Positions 1 to 7,441 of a stretch of DNA of 46,335 nt are shown here, one piece after another. The position numbers and the translations under genes are program-made. How positions within the stretch are numbered: the first letter of the stretch is position 1; the number at the start of each line of letters is the position of its first letter. This stretch comes from JBBKWG01 sp037968835 (lineage in GTDB: Bacteria; Pseudomonadota; Alphaproteobacteria; Rhodobacterales; Rhodobacteraceae), in the NCBI GenBank assembly GCA_037968835.1, contig JBBKWG010000203.1, positions 1 through 46,335 on the forward strand. The letters are read 5' to 3'. The notes beneath the pieces are model-generated. The model saw only the letters and a program-made list of their open reading frames with translations. It did no database searches and was not told the DNA's origin.

Positions 1-330
1 ATCGAATCCGCCGATGTGGTCCTTATGTCCGGCGATCTGAGGGGTGTGGTCAATGCCGTCGAAGTTTCCCGCCGCACCATGAGCAACATCCGTCAGAATC
101 TGGTTTGGGCGTTCGGCTACAACGCCGCGCTAATCCCCGTTGCCGCTGGAGTGCTTTACCCCGCATTCGGGATCCTGTTGTCGCCGGTCTTTGCCGCAGG
201 AGCCATGGCGCTTTCGTCGGTGTCGGTTCTTAGCAACGCGCTGAGGCTGCGTCGGATCGCGCCTGTCATGGATGAGCGAGAGAAACTTACCCCGGGGGTC
301 GCGCGCCCAATTGCGCAACCCGCTGAATAG
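1..330 (+). CDS. Copper-translocating P-type ATPase, C-terminal fragment (cut by window edge)
   Basis: The reading frame is open from base 1 and ends with TAG at 328-330, giving about 109 residues. It starts inside the end of the P domain (IESADVVLMSGDLRGV) and continues through the last two membrane helices (FGYNAALIPVAAGVLYPAFG and a following Ala/Ser-rich helix), which is the usual C-terminal end of CopA-type P1B ATPases. This half is closely similar in layout to the end of the complete CopA at 8583-10946, so the region carries two copper exporters. The next gene, a CueR-type regulator, starts 10 bp later, so the two are probably one transcript. Only the tail is visible; the metal specificity is inferred from the neighbours. 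Confidence 0.9.
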   Translation: MESADVVLMSGDLRGVVNAVEVSRRTMSNIRQNLVWAFGYNAALIPVAAGVLYPAFGILLSPVFAAGAMALSSVSVLSNALRLRRIAPVMDEREKLTPGVARPIAQPAE

Positions 331-340
331 GAGAACGACA

Positions 341-739
341 ATGAACATCGGAGAAGTCGCCGACCGCTCGGGCCTGCCACCTAAAACGATCCGCTACTAC
401 GAGGATATTGGCCTCGTCCGTCCCCTTCGCCACGACAACGGCTATCGCGCATTCCGCGAAACCGATCTGCACAAGCTCGCGTTTCTCGGGCGGGCGCGGG
501 CGCTTGGCTTCTCGATCGAAGACTGTCGCACGCTTCTGGATCTCTACGAAGACGAAAGTCGCGAAAGTGGGCAGGTGAAGGCACTTGCAGAGCAGCATCT
601 GCAGCAGATCGACCAGAAAATCACGCAGCTTCAATCCATGCGGGAGACTCTCTCGCACATGATTGAGGCCTGCCACGGCGATCACCGTCCGGATTGCCCG
701 ATTTTAAGCGATCTGGCGGGACCGCAACTCAAATCATAG
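341..739 (+). CDS. cueR: CueR-family MerR regulator (copper-responsive)
   Basis: This 132-residue protein has the MerR layout: an N-terminal winged helix (MNIGEVADRSGLPPKTIRYYEDIGLV), a long dimerisation helix (about residues 80-110) and a C-terminal metal-binding loop, C-HGDHRPD-C, which is the CX7C spacing of CueR-type sensors of Cu(I)/Ag(I). It should bind a dyad in the spacer of its target promoters and activate transcription when copper binds. The ATG at 341 follows a GGAGAACGAC ribosome-binding site directly after the stop of the upstream ATPase. Likely targets in view are the dyad at 786-805 and the stronger one at 10986-11007 before copA. Family assignment is strong; copper as effector is from family knowledge and context. 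Confidence 0.92.
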   Translation: MNIGEVADRSGLPPKTIRYYEDIGLVRPLRHDNGYRAFRETDLHKLAFLGRARALGFSIEDCRTLLDLYEDESRESGQVKALAEQHLQQIDQKITQLQSMRETLSHMIEACHGDHRPDCPILSDLAGPQLKS

Positions 740-785
740 GGAGCGTCCGCAAATCCCCCCAAATAAAAATCCGGAATTTGTCGGA

Positions 786-805
786 ACTTTCCAGCGCTGG
801 AGGGT
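786..805 (+). promoter_or_regulatory. CueR-like operator dyad upstream of the DUF305 gene
   Basis: ACTTTCCAGCGCTGGAGGGT is an inverted repeat with a perfect 12-bp core, TCCAGCGCTGGA, and resembles the CCTTCC-N-GGAAGG dyads used by CueR. It ends 38 bp before the DUF305 start. I could not place convincing -35 and -10 elements at the unusual 19-20 bp spacing of MerR-type promoters, so this is weaker than the site before copA. Confidence 0.45.
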
Positions 806-843
806 CGTTCCCACTAAAGAATTGATTGGAATTTGAGGTTTAC

Positions 844-1713
844 ATGTCCTACTGGCGCTTTTTTGCGATGATTATCACGTCAACGATCGTGATGTATGGC
901 TTGATGTATGCGAACTCGTACGCGCTAGAACACCTCTATTTCAGTGAAAGCCGAGTCTACATGGCGCTCTATATGGGCGCCATGATGGCGGTCATCATGC
1001 TGGCTTTCATGTTGGGGATGTACGCAAACCGCACGGTCAACATCGCGATTTTCGTCGGCAGCGCGGTCATTTTCGTTGGAGCGATTTACTTGTTCCGAAG
1101 TCAGGACACCATTCAGGATCGCTCGTGGATGCGCGCAATGATTCCGCACCACTCGATTGCAGTTCTAACCAGCAGTCGCGCCAATTTTACCGATCCGCGC
1201 GTCGCCAAACTCGCAAGCGATATCGTCACGGCGCAAAACCGTGAAATCTCGGAAATGCGCTTCCTTATCGAGGACATAACCGAGAACGGCGAAGCAGAAG
1301 CGGGCTTTCCGACGGGAGAGAATTCAGAGCCGGCGTCTATTGAAACGCTCGCGGTCGCACTGGAAACGCCGGAAATCGCCGGAATCAGACCGGCGCCGTT
1401 GAAGGCGGAAGAAATCCAGCGTGCGCTCAGCGATGCGGGCAAATGCGAGTTCAGTCGGGCAGTCGACGCCGACCCCGTTCTCGTGGCATCCGACACTGGT
1501 GCCGTGATCAAGGTTTCGGGTTCGCTCATCCGTCTGGACATATCGCCGGATAACGCGGCCGGCCAGGCATTCAGCGCGGACGGCGTAAACGTCGAGATCA
1601 GACCGGATAGCGACGATGGCGAAGGCGCCAACCTGATTTTCGATCTTCAGACCGAGCCACCGCTTCGTATCGGGTTCAACGGCTACTGGACTTGCAACTC
1701 CGCAAATGGATGA
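844..1713 (+). CDS. DUF305-like membrane protein with C-terminal periplasmic extension
   Basis: A 289-residue protein with about three membrane helices in its first 90 residues, including a Met-rich one (MALYMGAMMAVIMLAFMLGM). It is followed by the DUF305 signature: MRAMIPHHSIAVLTSSRA (paired His after MIP) and a helix with IVTAQNREISEMRFLIEDI. DUF305 proteins are ferritin-like helical proteins often found in copper and other metal clusters. About 140 further residues form a beta-rich tail of unknown function with two cysteines. The ATG at 844 is chosen because GAGG lies five bases upstream; a TTG at 826 is also in frame. The stop overlaps the next gene by 8 bp, so the two are translationally coupled. 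Confidence 0.75.
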   Translation: MSYWRFFAMIITSTIVMYGLMYANSYALEHLYFSESRVYMALYMGAMMAVIMLAFMLGMYANRTVNIAIFVGSAVIFVGAIYLFRSQDTIQDRSWMRAMIPHHSIAVLTSSRANFTDPRVAKLASDIVTAQNREISEMRFLIEDITENGEAEAGFPTGENSEPASIETLAVALETPEIAGIRPAPLKAEEIQRALSDAGKCEFSRAVDADPVLVASDTGAVIKVSGSLIRLDISPDNAAGQAFSADGVNVEIRPDSDDGEGANLIFDLQTEPPLRIGFNGYWTCNSANG

Positions 1714-2476
1714 CGCCATGCCCAAGGACACCCCACGCACCGCACAGCTTTTCCGCATGGTCATGAAGGATCATGTCTGCCCCTACGGCCTGAAAGCAAA
1801 GGATCTTCTTGAACGCGAGGGATATGCCGTTGACGATAACTGGCTTGAGACCGCGGACGAGACCGACGCTTTCAAGCATAAGCACGGTGTCGATACGACA
1901 CCGCAGGTCTTCATCGGGGGCGAGCGCATCGGCGGTTACGATGCGCTTCGCAAGTACTTCGGGCAGGACGTTCCCGACAAAGACGACACCACTTATCAGC
2001 CGGTGATCGCCATTTTCGTGGTCGCTTTCCTGATGGCGCTGGCGCTCAGCTGGGCGGTTTACGGAGCCCTGTTCACACTCCGTGGGTTCGAGTGGTTCGT
2101 TGCGATTTCGATGTGTATCCTGGCAATCCAGAAACTTCGCGATCTGGAAAGCTTTTCCACGATGTTTCTGAACTACGACCTCCTCGCGCGCCGCTGGGTG
2201 CGCTACGGCTATCTCTATCCGTTCGGCGAGGCGATTGCGGGCATTTTGATGATCGCAGGTGCCCTGATCTGGGTCAGCGCACCAATTGCGCTTTTCATCG
2301 GAACGATCGGTGCCATTTCCGTCTTCAAGGCCGTCTACGTCGATGGACGCGAGTTGAAATGTGCCTGCGTCGGCGGAGAATCGAATGTTCCGTTGGGGTT
2401 TGTGTCACTTACCGAAAATCTGATGATGATGTTCATGGGAATCTGGATGCCGATGCGCGTCTTTGGATGGGTGTGA
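1706..2476 (+). CDS. Glutaredoxin domain fused to a multi-pass (MauE/DoxX-like) membrane domain
   Basis: The first 90 residues are a glutaredoxin: a CPYG active site at residues 25-28, a cis-proline TPQVFIGG near 65-72 and GGYDAL after it. Residues about 95-256 form four to five membrane helices with a CAC motif at 219-221 between the last two, as in MauE-like proteins that support disulfide or metallo-centre assembly. The fusion suggests a membrane thiol-redox device that could reduce periplasmic protein cysteines or hand on copper. The ATG at 1706 overlaps the DUF305 gene; an alternative ATG is at 1718. The domains are clear, the physiological partner is unknown. Confidence 0.8.
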   Translation: MDDAMPKDTPRTAQLFRMVMKDHVCPYGLKAKDLLEREGYAVDDNWLETADETDAFKHKHGVDTTPQVFIGGERIGGYDALRKYFGQDVPDKDDTTYQPVIAIFVVAFLMALALSWAVYGALFTLRGFEWFVAISMCILAIQKLRDLESFSTMFLNYDLLARRWVRYGYLYPFGEAIAGILMIAGALIWVSAPIALFIGTIGAISVFKAVYVDGRELKCACVGGESNVPLGFVSLTENLMMMFMGIWMPMRVFGWV

Positions 2477-2517
2477 CGCGAACTGCGAAGAAACATCGGT
2501 CAAATTCGCGATCTAGC

Positions 2518-2532
2518 TTCAATGTGATTGAA
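2518..2532 (+). promoter_or_regulatory. Small palindrome before the beta-propeller gene
   Basis: TTCAATGTGATTGAA has perfect 6-bp arms around GTG, about 100 bp upstream of the next start codon, in a 152-bp gap. It could be an operator, but I know no regulator with exactly this site and see no clear promoter. Confidence 0.2.
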
Positions 2533-2628
2533 ACCTGTGTTCTCGACCGCCTGCGTGCACGATAGGGTCCCCGCACGGGCATAATCCTCTGAAAACTGGC
2601 GGCCCGTCGGATAGGAAGCGAAACACCC

Positions 2629-3894
2629 GTGTCTCAACTTAATCGGCTAAACCGCGCCATCTCCATCGCGTTGCTGGCAACTCTGCAGGGGCTGATCTTC
2701 AGCCCCAAGCCAGCCCTCGCGCAGCCGTCTCTGTTCACCTCGATTGAATATCTTGATGTGCCTGCCAGCAGCGAGGCGCAGGAGCCTAATCTCTTCGCGT
2801 TGCCAGATGGACGCATTCTTGTGAGCTGGACGCAACCGGCGAACAACGGATTCGCGGTCATGTTGGCAATTGGCAACGAGGATGGCTTCACCACTCCGAA
2901 TGAAGTCGTCTCGTCGGACGATCTGTTTGTCAACTGGGCGGACTTTCCCTCGGTGGCCGCGTTTCCGAACGGAACCATTGCGGCACATTGGCTCCGCGAA
3001 ACCGGTACGAGCGAATATTCCTACGATGTGAATATTTCTCTCTCCGGCGACGAGGGCGCGACGTGGGGCGAGGTTCTCGTGCCGCACCGCGATGCCACGC
3101 AAAGCCAGCACGGCTTCGTGACACTGCTGCCTGTCCCCGACGACAAACTCGCGGTTATCTGGCTTGATGCACGCGCCTATGACGAGACTTCGGACGGGGA
3201 AAAGGCAACCGCCTTCACGAATGCGATGCAGCTTCGCACCACGTTCGTCACGCTTGACGGCGAATTCTCGGAAGACACCGCACTTGATCTGCGCACCTGC
3301 ACTTGCTGTCAGACATCTGCCGCCATCACTGGTAACGGAACAATTCTGGTCGTGTACCGTGACCGGACCGAAACCGAAATTCGCGACATTTCGCTAATCC
3401 GCATGTCCAAGGGTGCGTGGTCCGAACCGATCTCTGTCTACGACGATGGTTGGGAGATCTCGGGCTGCCCGGTGAACGGCCCGTCAATCGACGCCAATGG
3501 CTCGAACGCGGTCGTTGCGTGGTTTACCGCCGCCAACGACTTACCTGCGGTCAACATTGCCTTCTCGGACAACGACGGACTGAGTTTCCAATCCCCCTCG
3601 CGCATCGACCGCGGCGAGGCTGCGGGACGAGTGAATGTTCTGCAACTGGAAGATGGATCCGCCATCGTTTCGTGGGTTGAATGGACCAATGCGGGCGAAG
3701 AACTTCGTATTTGCCTCGCAACGCCTCAGGACGGATGTGCAACCTCTGAGACGATCATGGTCAACACAGCGCCCGGGTCGATCAATTTTCCGCGGATGGT
3801 GCGAAGTGGCAGCACGATTTACATCGCGTGGACTCAGCCCGGTCCGGGTCGCGACGACACCACTACGATCCGAATGGTGGCCGCCACGTTCTGA
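2629..3894 (+). CDS. Secreted sialidase-fold (BNR) beta-propeller with CxCC and CPVNGP motifs
   Basis: The 421-residue protein starts with a signal peptide (hydrophobic segment, cleavage after ALA near residue 31) and then shows propeller blades. There is an Asp-box at 139-146 (SGDEGATW), a looser copy (SDNDGLSF), and regularly spaced blade strands such as ILVSWTQP and IYIAWTQP. Four cysteines stand out: C224, C226 and C227 in RTCTCCQTS, and C280 in GCPVNGP. Such proteins are often labelled exo-sialidase, but nothing here shows sialidase chemistry; the cysteines and the neighbourhood suggest metal binding or a structural disulfide. The GTG start is supported by AGGAAG ten bases upstream. It is the last plus-strand gene of the block. 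Confidence 0.72.
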   Translation: MSQLNRLNRAISIALLATLQGLIFSPKPALAQPSLFTSIEYLDVPASSEAQEPNLFALPDGRILVSWTQPANNGFAVMLAIGNEDGFTTPNEVVSSDDLFVNWADFPSVAAFPNGTIAAHWLRETGTSEYSYDVNISLSGDEGATWGEVLVPHRDATQSQHGFVTLLPVPDDKLAVIWLDARAYDETSDGEKATAFTNAMQLRTTFVTLDGEFSEDTALDLRTCTCCQTSAAITGNGTILVVYRDRTETEIRDISLIRMSKGAWSEPISVYDDGWEISGCPVNGPSIDANGSNAVVAWFTAANDLPAVNIAFSDNDGLSFQSPSRIDRGEAAGRVNVLQLEDGSAIVSWVEWTNAGEELRICLATPQDGCATSETIMVNTAPGSINFPRMVRSGSTIYIAWTQPGPGRDDTTTIRMVAATF

Positions 3895-3918
3895 TTTACC
3901 CGACGCGCTGCAATCCCG

Positions 3919-4293
3919 TCAGATCGCGTTGACCACCTTTGCCAGCATATCCCGCACTTTGCCCGCAACCGCGTGCAGTTCGTGATTTTCGATCGCCGTC
4001 ATCGAAGCAACCGGGTCGATTGCGGACACCTGAACGCCGCCGTCGGTCTCGCGAAGAATGACGTTGCACGGCAGCATCGCGCCTACGTTCGGTTCGATCT
4101 CGATCGCCTGAAACGCCATCTGCGGATTGCAAGTGCCTAGGATGCGATATCCGGTCATTTCTTCCCCCAGCTTCTTCTTCATCGTCGCTTGCACGTCGAT
4201 TTCCGTCAGCACACCAAAGCCGGCATCGGCCAGCGCGCTGCGGGTCCGGGCGTCGATCTCGTCAATGCTCTCACCCGGGAAGAGGCGATCCAT
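3919..4293 (-). CDS. DUF302 family protein
   Basis: The 124 residues from the ATG at 4293 match DUF302 proteins: GFGVLTEIDVQATMKKKLG, then YRILGTCNPQMAFQAIE, then GAMLPCNVILRE. These are small alpha/beta proteins of unknown function, frequent beside copper and sulfur-oxidation genes. DUF302 proteins normally begin with a beta strand, which here would be ISYT just before the ATG; a GGAG eight bases before an ATA codon raises the possibility of a non-standard upstream start (see findings). It is the last gene of a minus-strand operon with the small membrane protein and the EF-hand protein. Confidence 0.8.
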   Translation of the reverse strand: MDRLFPGESIDEIDARTRSALADAGFGVLTEIDVQATMKKKLGEEMTGYRILGTCNPQMAFQAIEIEPNVGAMLPCNVILRETDGGVQVSAIDPVASMTAIENHELHAVAGKVRDMLAKVVNAI

Positions 4294-4322
4294 CGTGTAA
4301 GATATTTTGCTAACTCCAATCG

Positions 4323-4436
4323 TTATTTCTTGAGGTATTTGACGAGCGCGGCAATCGCAAGTGCGACCAGCACCAGCAGCAGAATGCCCCATATCCAGCC
4401 AAAACCCATCCCGAATCCCATTCCAAGTCCGTTCAT
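4323..4436 (-). CDS. 37-residue small membrane protein
   Basis: A short frame reads MNGLGMGFGMGFGWIWGILL and then continues as a second hydrophobic stretch ending in KYLKK. It has a Gly/Met/Phe-rich N-terminus, one membrane helix (about residues 13-32) and a basic C-terminus. GGAAG lies seven bases before the ATG. Short Gly/Met-rich single-helix proteins of this kind, some carrying a SHOCT tail, are common in heavy-metal operons; this one has no SHOCT domain. It lies between the EF-hand gene and DUF302 on the same strand, so it is probably part of their operon. The function is unknown; a role as a small regulator or partner of a membrane metal transporter is a guess. Confidence 0.7.
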   Translation of the reverse strand: MNGLGMGFGMGFGWIWGILLLVLVALAIAALVKYLKK

Positions 4437-4458
4437 CGTGACTTCCTTTCATCGCGCG

Positions 4459-4490
4459 GCCGAGGCGTGATCCGGCGGACCAGCCTCGGC
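4459..4490 (-). other. Intercistronic hairpin
   Basis: GCCGAGGC (4459-4466) and GCCTCGGC (4483-4490) form a perfect 8-bp stem with a 16-base loop between the EF-hand gene and the small membrane protein. There is no U-tract, so it is more likely an mRNA-processing or stability element than a full terminator. Confidence 0.35.
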
Positions 4491-4499
4491 TGCCCGGTT

Positions 4500-5117
4500 T
4501 CAGTTATCGTTCATCATGCCATTGTCGTCGCCGTCGTTCATCGGCATGCCTTGCTGCTGTCCGCTGTTGCGAACCGCCATCATCCGCCGCATCTGGTCAG
4601 CCGGCGCAACCATCTCTTCGTCGCTGATCTGTCCGTCGCCGTCAGCATCGAAGGCCTGGAAGCGGTCAACAGTCGTCTCGCGGATATGCGCGGAATGCAT
4701 GGTCTCGAATTCCTCGAGCGAAAGGGAGCCGTTGCCGTCGGCGTCGTATGTGCCGAGGGATTCAAGCAGACCGGTTCGTAGTTCTTCCGGCGTGACGTTG
4801 CCATCCTCGTCGGCGTCGAACAGTTCCTGCAGATGACCTGCGCCGCCCATCATGCCGCCACCCATCATACCGCCACCCATCATACCGCCGCCCATCATAC
4901 CGCCACCCATCATGCCGCCGCGACCACTGTGCATCATCTCCATCATCCCACTCATGTGATCCCCCGTGCCACCTTCCGATGCCGAGTGATGGAAGCCGCC
5001 TGCGTTATCGCCTCGGCGTGCTTGTCCGGATCCATGATCGCTGTCCGCGAGGACCGGGATCGCAACCACCGCGCCAAGCGCGGCAAGGATCGTTGTTGTA
5101 AGTGCAAGGCGTTTCAT
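4500..5117 (-). CDS. Periplasmic EF-hand protein with Met-Met-Gly repeats
   Basis: A 205-residue exported protein: signal peptide MKRLALTTTILAALGAVVAI with cleavage after VLA, then a His/Gly/Met-rich segment with five tandem MMGG(G/A) units (about residues 68-92). Three EF-hand loops follow: DADEDGNVTPEE, DADGNGSLSLEE and DADGDGQISDEE, all with the Asp/Asn ligands of calcium-binding loops. A Met/Asp/Asn-rich tail closes it. Methionine clusters bind Cu(I) in periplasmic proteins such as CopC, CusB or PcoE, so copper buffering is plausible; calcium binding follows from the loops. It is divergent from the two-component system at 5312. Domain calls are firm, the combined function is inferred. Confidence 0.82.
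   Translation of the reverse strand: MKRLALTTTILAALGAVVAIPVLADSDHGSGQARRGDNAGGFHHSASEGGTGDHMSGMMEMMHSGRGGMMGGGMMGGGMMGGGMMGGGMMGGAGHLQELFDADEDGNVTPEELRTGLLESLGTYDADGNGSLSLEEFETMHSAHIRETTVDRFQAFDADGDGQISDEEMVAPADQMRRMMAVRNSGQQQGMPMNDGDDNGMMNDN
4846..4920 (-). repeat. Five tandem 15-bp repeats encoding MMGGG
   Basis: Five direct copies of a 15-bp unit (plus-strand form CCCATCATACCGCCA with A/G changes at two positions) encode the Met-Met-Gly-Gly-Gly units. Nearly identical units suggest recent expansion by slippage, so copy number may vary between strains. Confidence 0.9.
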
Positions 5118-5178
5118 AAGTTCGTCCTCCGAATTTGCGTTTCTATACGCTGGAGTTGACGTGCAACTGTCTCAGAAG

Positions 5179-5204
5179 TTTGTCAGCGCGGAACCGAATT
5201 TGTC
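5179..5204. promoter_or_regulatory. Direct TTTGTC repeats in the divergent EF-hand/two-component promoter region
   Basis: TTTGTC occurs at 5179-5184 and again at 5199-5204, a 20-bp period, in the 194-bp space between the EF-hand gene and the response regulator. OmpR-type regulators often bind direct repeats, usually with a 10-11 bp period, so two turns apart is compatible. This is only suggestive. Confidence 0.25.
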
Positions 5205-5311
5205 GCAATGTGTGTCAAACCGGGTAACGCTCGGGAAACGGCACAACTTTTCTGACTTTGGATGGTAGGCAGGGTGTAGAAAAAACTAAGCAAAGCCGTT
5301 CGCCGAGACCG

Positions 5312-6034
5312 ATGTCCAAAAGTCCTCACATCCTCGTCGTCGATGACCATCGCGACATCCGCGATGCGCTTGCGCGCTATCTTGAGAAGAACGGAATGCG
5401 CGCCACTGTGGCCGCCGATGCCCGCGCAATGGATGCCGCGATGAAGGCAGGTAACTTCGACTTGGTCGTTCTGGATGTCATGATGCCCGGTGAAGACGGG
5501 TTGTCGGTGTGTCGGCGTCTGCGCAGCGAAAGCGATCTTCCAATCCTCATGCTGACGGCGCTCGGAGAAGAAACAGACCGGATTGTCGGACTTGAGATGG
5601 GCGCCGACGATTACCTTGCCAAGCCATTCAGCCCCCGCGAGCTTCTGGCGCGTATCCGGGCCATACTCCGCCGCAGCCAGCCGGTGAAAATCGAGGGTGG
5701 ATCGCTCGCAGGACATCGGATCGCCTTCGATAGATGGGAACTCGATAGCGACAGGCGCGTGCTGACCGACAGCAATCGCGTGGAAACCACGCTGACAACC
5801 GCCGAATTTCGGCTACTGACCGTATTTCTCGAACGACCGCGTTTCGTGCTCAGCCGCGCGCAGCTATTGGACCTCACCAGCGGTCGGCAGGCCCAGATTT
5901 TTGACCGGGCCATAGACAACCAGATCAGCCGATTGCGGCGCAAGATCGAATTGGATCCGACCGATCCGCGGTTGATAACCACGGTCTGGGGCGGTGGATA
6001 TTCGCTTTCGGCAGATGTCAGGACGCTTCAGTGA
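5312..6034 (+). CDS. OmpR/CopR-type response regulator
   Basis: A 240-residue regulator with an N-terminal receiver domain (acidic pair in LVVDDHRD, phospho-acceptor Asp55 in VVLDVMMPGEDG, conserved Lys in LAKPFS) and a C-terminal winged-helix domain (about 140-235, ending in the GGGYSL wing). The ATG at 5312 begins the receiver fold; upstream in-frame codons would add an unlikely extension. The stop overlaps the kinase start (GTGA), so the pair is co-translated. Lying inside the copper block and divergent from the Met-rich EF-hand gene, it plausibly controls periplasmic metal genes, but the inducer cannot be read from the sequence. Confidence 0.88.
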   Translation: MSKSPHILVVDDHRDIRDALARYLEKNGMRATVAADARAMDAAMKAGNFDLVVLDVMMPGEDGLSVCRRLRSESDLPILMLTALGEETDRIVGLEMGADDYLAKPFSPRELLARIRAILRRSQPVKIEGGSLAGHRIAFDRWELDSDRRVLTDSNRVETTLTTAEFRLLTVFLERPRFVLSRAQLLDLTSGRQAQIFDRAIDNQISRLRRKIELDPTDPRLITTVWGGGYSLSADVRTLQ

Positions 6035-7410
6035 CGCGCCGGTTTTTCCCGCGATCCATGGGTGGGCAGCTTCTGGTGATGCTGCTTGTGGCGCTTGTTA
6101 TCAGCCAGGGACTAAGCCTCGTGATTTTCAGCGACGAACGTGATCGCGCGGTCCGTGCCGCGCTCGCTTTCGAGGCCGCGGGACGTGCTGCGAACGTGGT
6201 GCAGCTGCTTGAAAGCGCCCCGACCGATCTTCATGCCGAAATCATCGCCGCGGCAAGTTCGCCCTTGGTGCGGTTCTGGATCAGCCCCAAGCCCGCGGTC
6301 GATCACACCTATCACGACGATGCGGGAGTGGCCGACAGGCTGCGGCGCGCGCTGAGCGATCCTGCCCGCGACGTGCGACTGGAAGTCCACGACCGGACCG
6401 CCAACCTTCCGGGCATCGACGATGTGCCGATCTCGATGCAGCAGATGCACGCGTCGATGCTAGCAGAGCGTACCGGACCACTGGAACTCGCGATGTCCGT
6501 CCAGCTTTCCTCCGGGACGTGGTTGAATATAAGCTCAATGTTCCACCGACCCGTGGGCCAGTGGCTGTCGTCTGATATCCTCGCTCTCGCAATTGCAGCC
6601 GCATTGATTACTGTCGTGGCCATCATCACCGCAGTTCGTGTCGTGAAACCCATGCGCTCTCTTGCAAGGGCTGCTGAGCACGCCGGTCGTGGGGAAATCC
6701 GCTCCGATGTGCCTGAATCCGGGCCTCAGGAGGTGCGCGATACAATCCGCGCCTTCAACAGCATGCAAGACCGCCTCAGTCGGTTTCTGAGTGACCGGAC
6801 GCGGATGCTGGCCGCATTGAGCCACGATCTGCGCTCGCCGTTGACGGCCATGCGCCTGAGGTTGGAATTCATCGAAGCGGGGGAGGACCGGGATCGGCTC
6901 ATGGCGATGGTCGATGAAATGCAGATGATGGCCGAGGCAACCCTGGCCTTTGCCCGTGGCGAGGCCGAAGCCGAGAAATCCGCCGAAATTGATCTTGCCG
7001 ACATGCTGCGCGATCTGGCCGCCGAAACCGACGAGGACGAGCGTGTGACCTTCAAGGACAATGCGCCGACCACTTTGGCAAAGGTCCGTCCTGTCGCATT
7101 CAAACGCGCATTGAGAAATCTCATAGACAACGCCATTCGATATGGCGATCGCGCCGAAATCGGACTTCTTCGTCAGGACGACGAGGCGATTATCTCGATT
7201 TCAGATCAGGGGTCCGGATTGCCGGAAGATCAGCTTGAAACGGTTTTCGAGCCGTTCCAAAGGATCGAAACGTCCCGCAACCGCGATACTGGCGGCGCTG
7301 GTCTTGGGCTGGCAATCGCGCGTTCTGTCATTCGCGCTCACGGCGGCGACATCACTCTCACCAACCGATCAGGCGGCGGATTGGCGGCAACTGTCCGGTT
7401 GCCTCTCTAG
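6031..7410 (+). CDS. Sensor histidine kinase with HAMP domain
   Basis: The 459 residues contain a first membrane helix (about 12-33), a periplasmic sensor region of roughly 145 residues, a second helix (about 182-203), a HAMP linker, the phospho-acceptor His265 in ALSHDLRSPLTAMRLRLE and an ATP-binding domain with N-box NLIDNAIRYG, DQGSGL and GGAGLGLAI. The GTG start overlaps the regulator stop by 4 bp. The periplasmic domain has only a few Met and His residues (MQQMHASM) that might sense metal. It is convergent with the cytochrome gene, only 31 bp apart. Partner assignment is firm; the signal is inferred as copper from position. Confidence 0.88.
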   Translation: MTRRFFPRSMGGQLLVMLLVALVISQGLSLVIFSDERDRAVRAALAFEAAGRAANVVQLLESAPTDLHAEIIAAASSPLVRFWISPKPAVDHTYHDDAGVADRLRRALSDPARDVRLEVHDRTANLPGIDDVPISMQQMHASMLAERTGPLELAMSVQLSSGTWLNISSMFHRPVGQWLSSDILALAIAAALITVVAIITAVRVVKPMRSLARAAEHAGRGEIRSDVPESGPQEVRDTIRAFNSMQDRLSRFLSDRTRMLAALSHDLRSPLTAMRLRLEFIEAGEDRDRLMAMVDEMQMMAEATLAFARGEAEAEKSAEIDLADMLRDLAAETDEDERVTFKDNAPTTLAKVRPVAFKRALRNLIDNAIRYGDRAEIGLLRQDDEAIISISDQGSGLPEDQLETVFEPFQRIETSRNRDTGGAGLGLAIARSVIRAHGGDITLTNRSGGGLAATVRLPL

Positions 7411-7441
7411 AGCGCAATTACCCCCCGCGCGTTCGAAACGC

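Noticed and set aside
4846..4920. CRISPR-like array of 15-bp units
   Set aside because: Units are directly adjacent without spacers and encode amino-acid repeats in frame.
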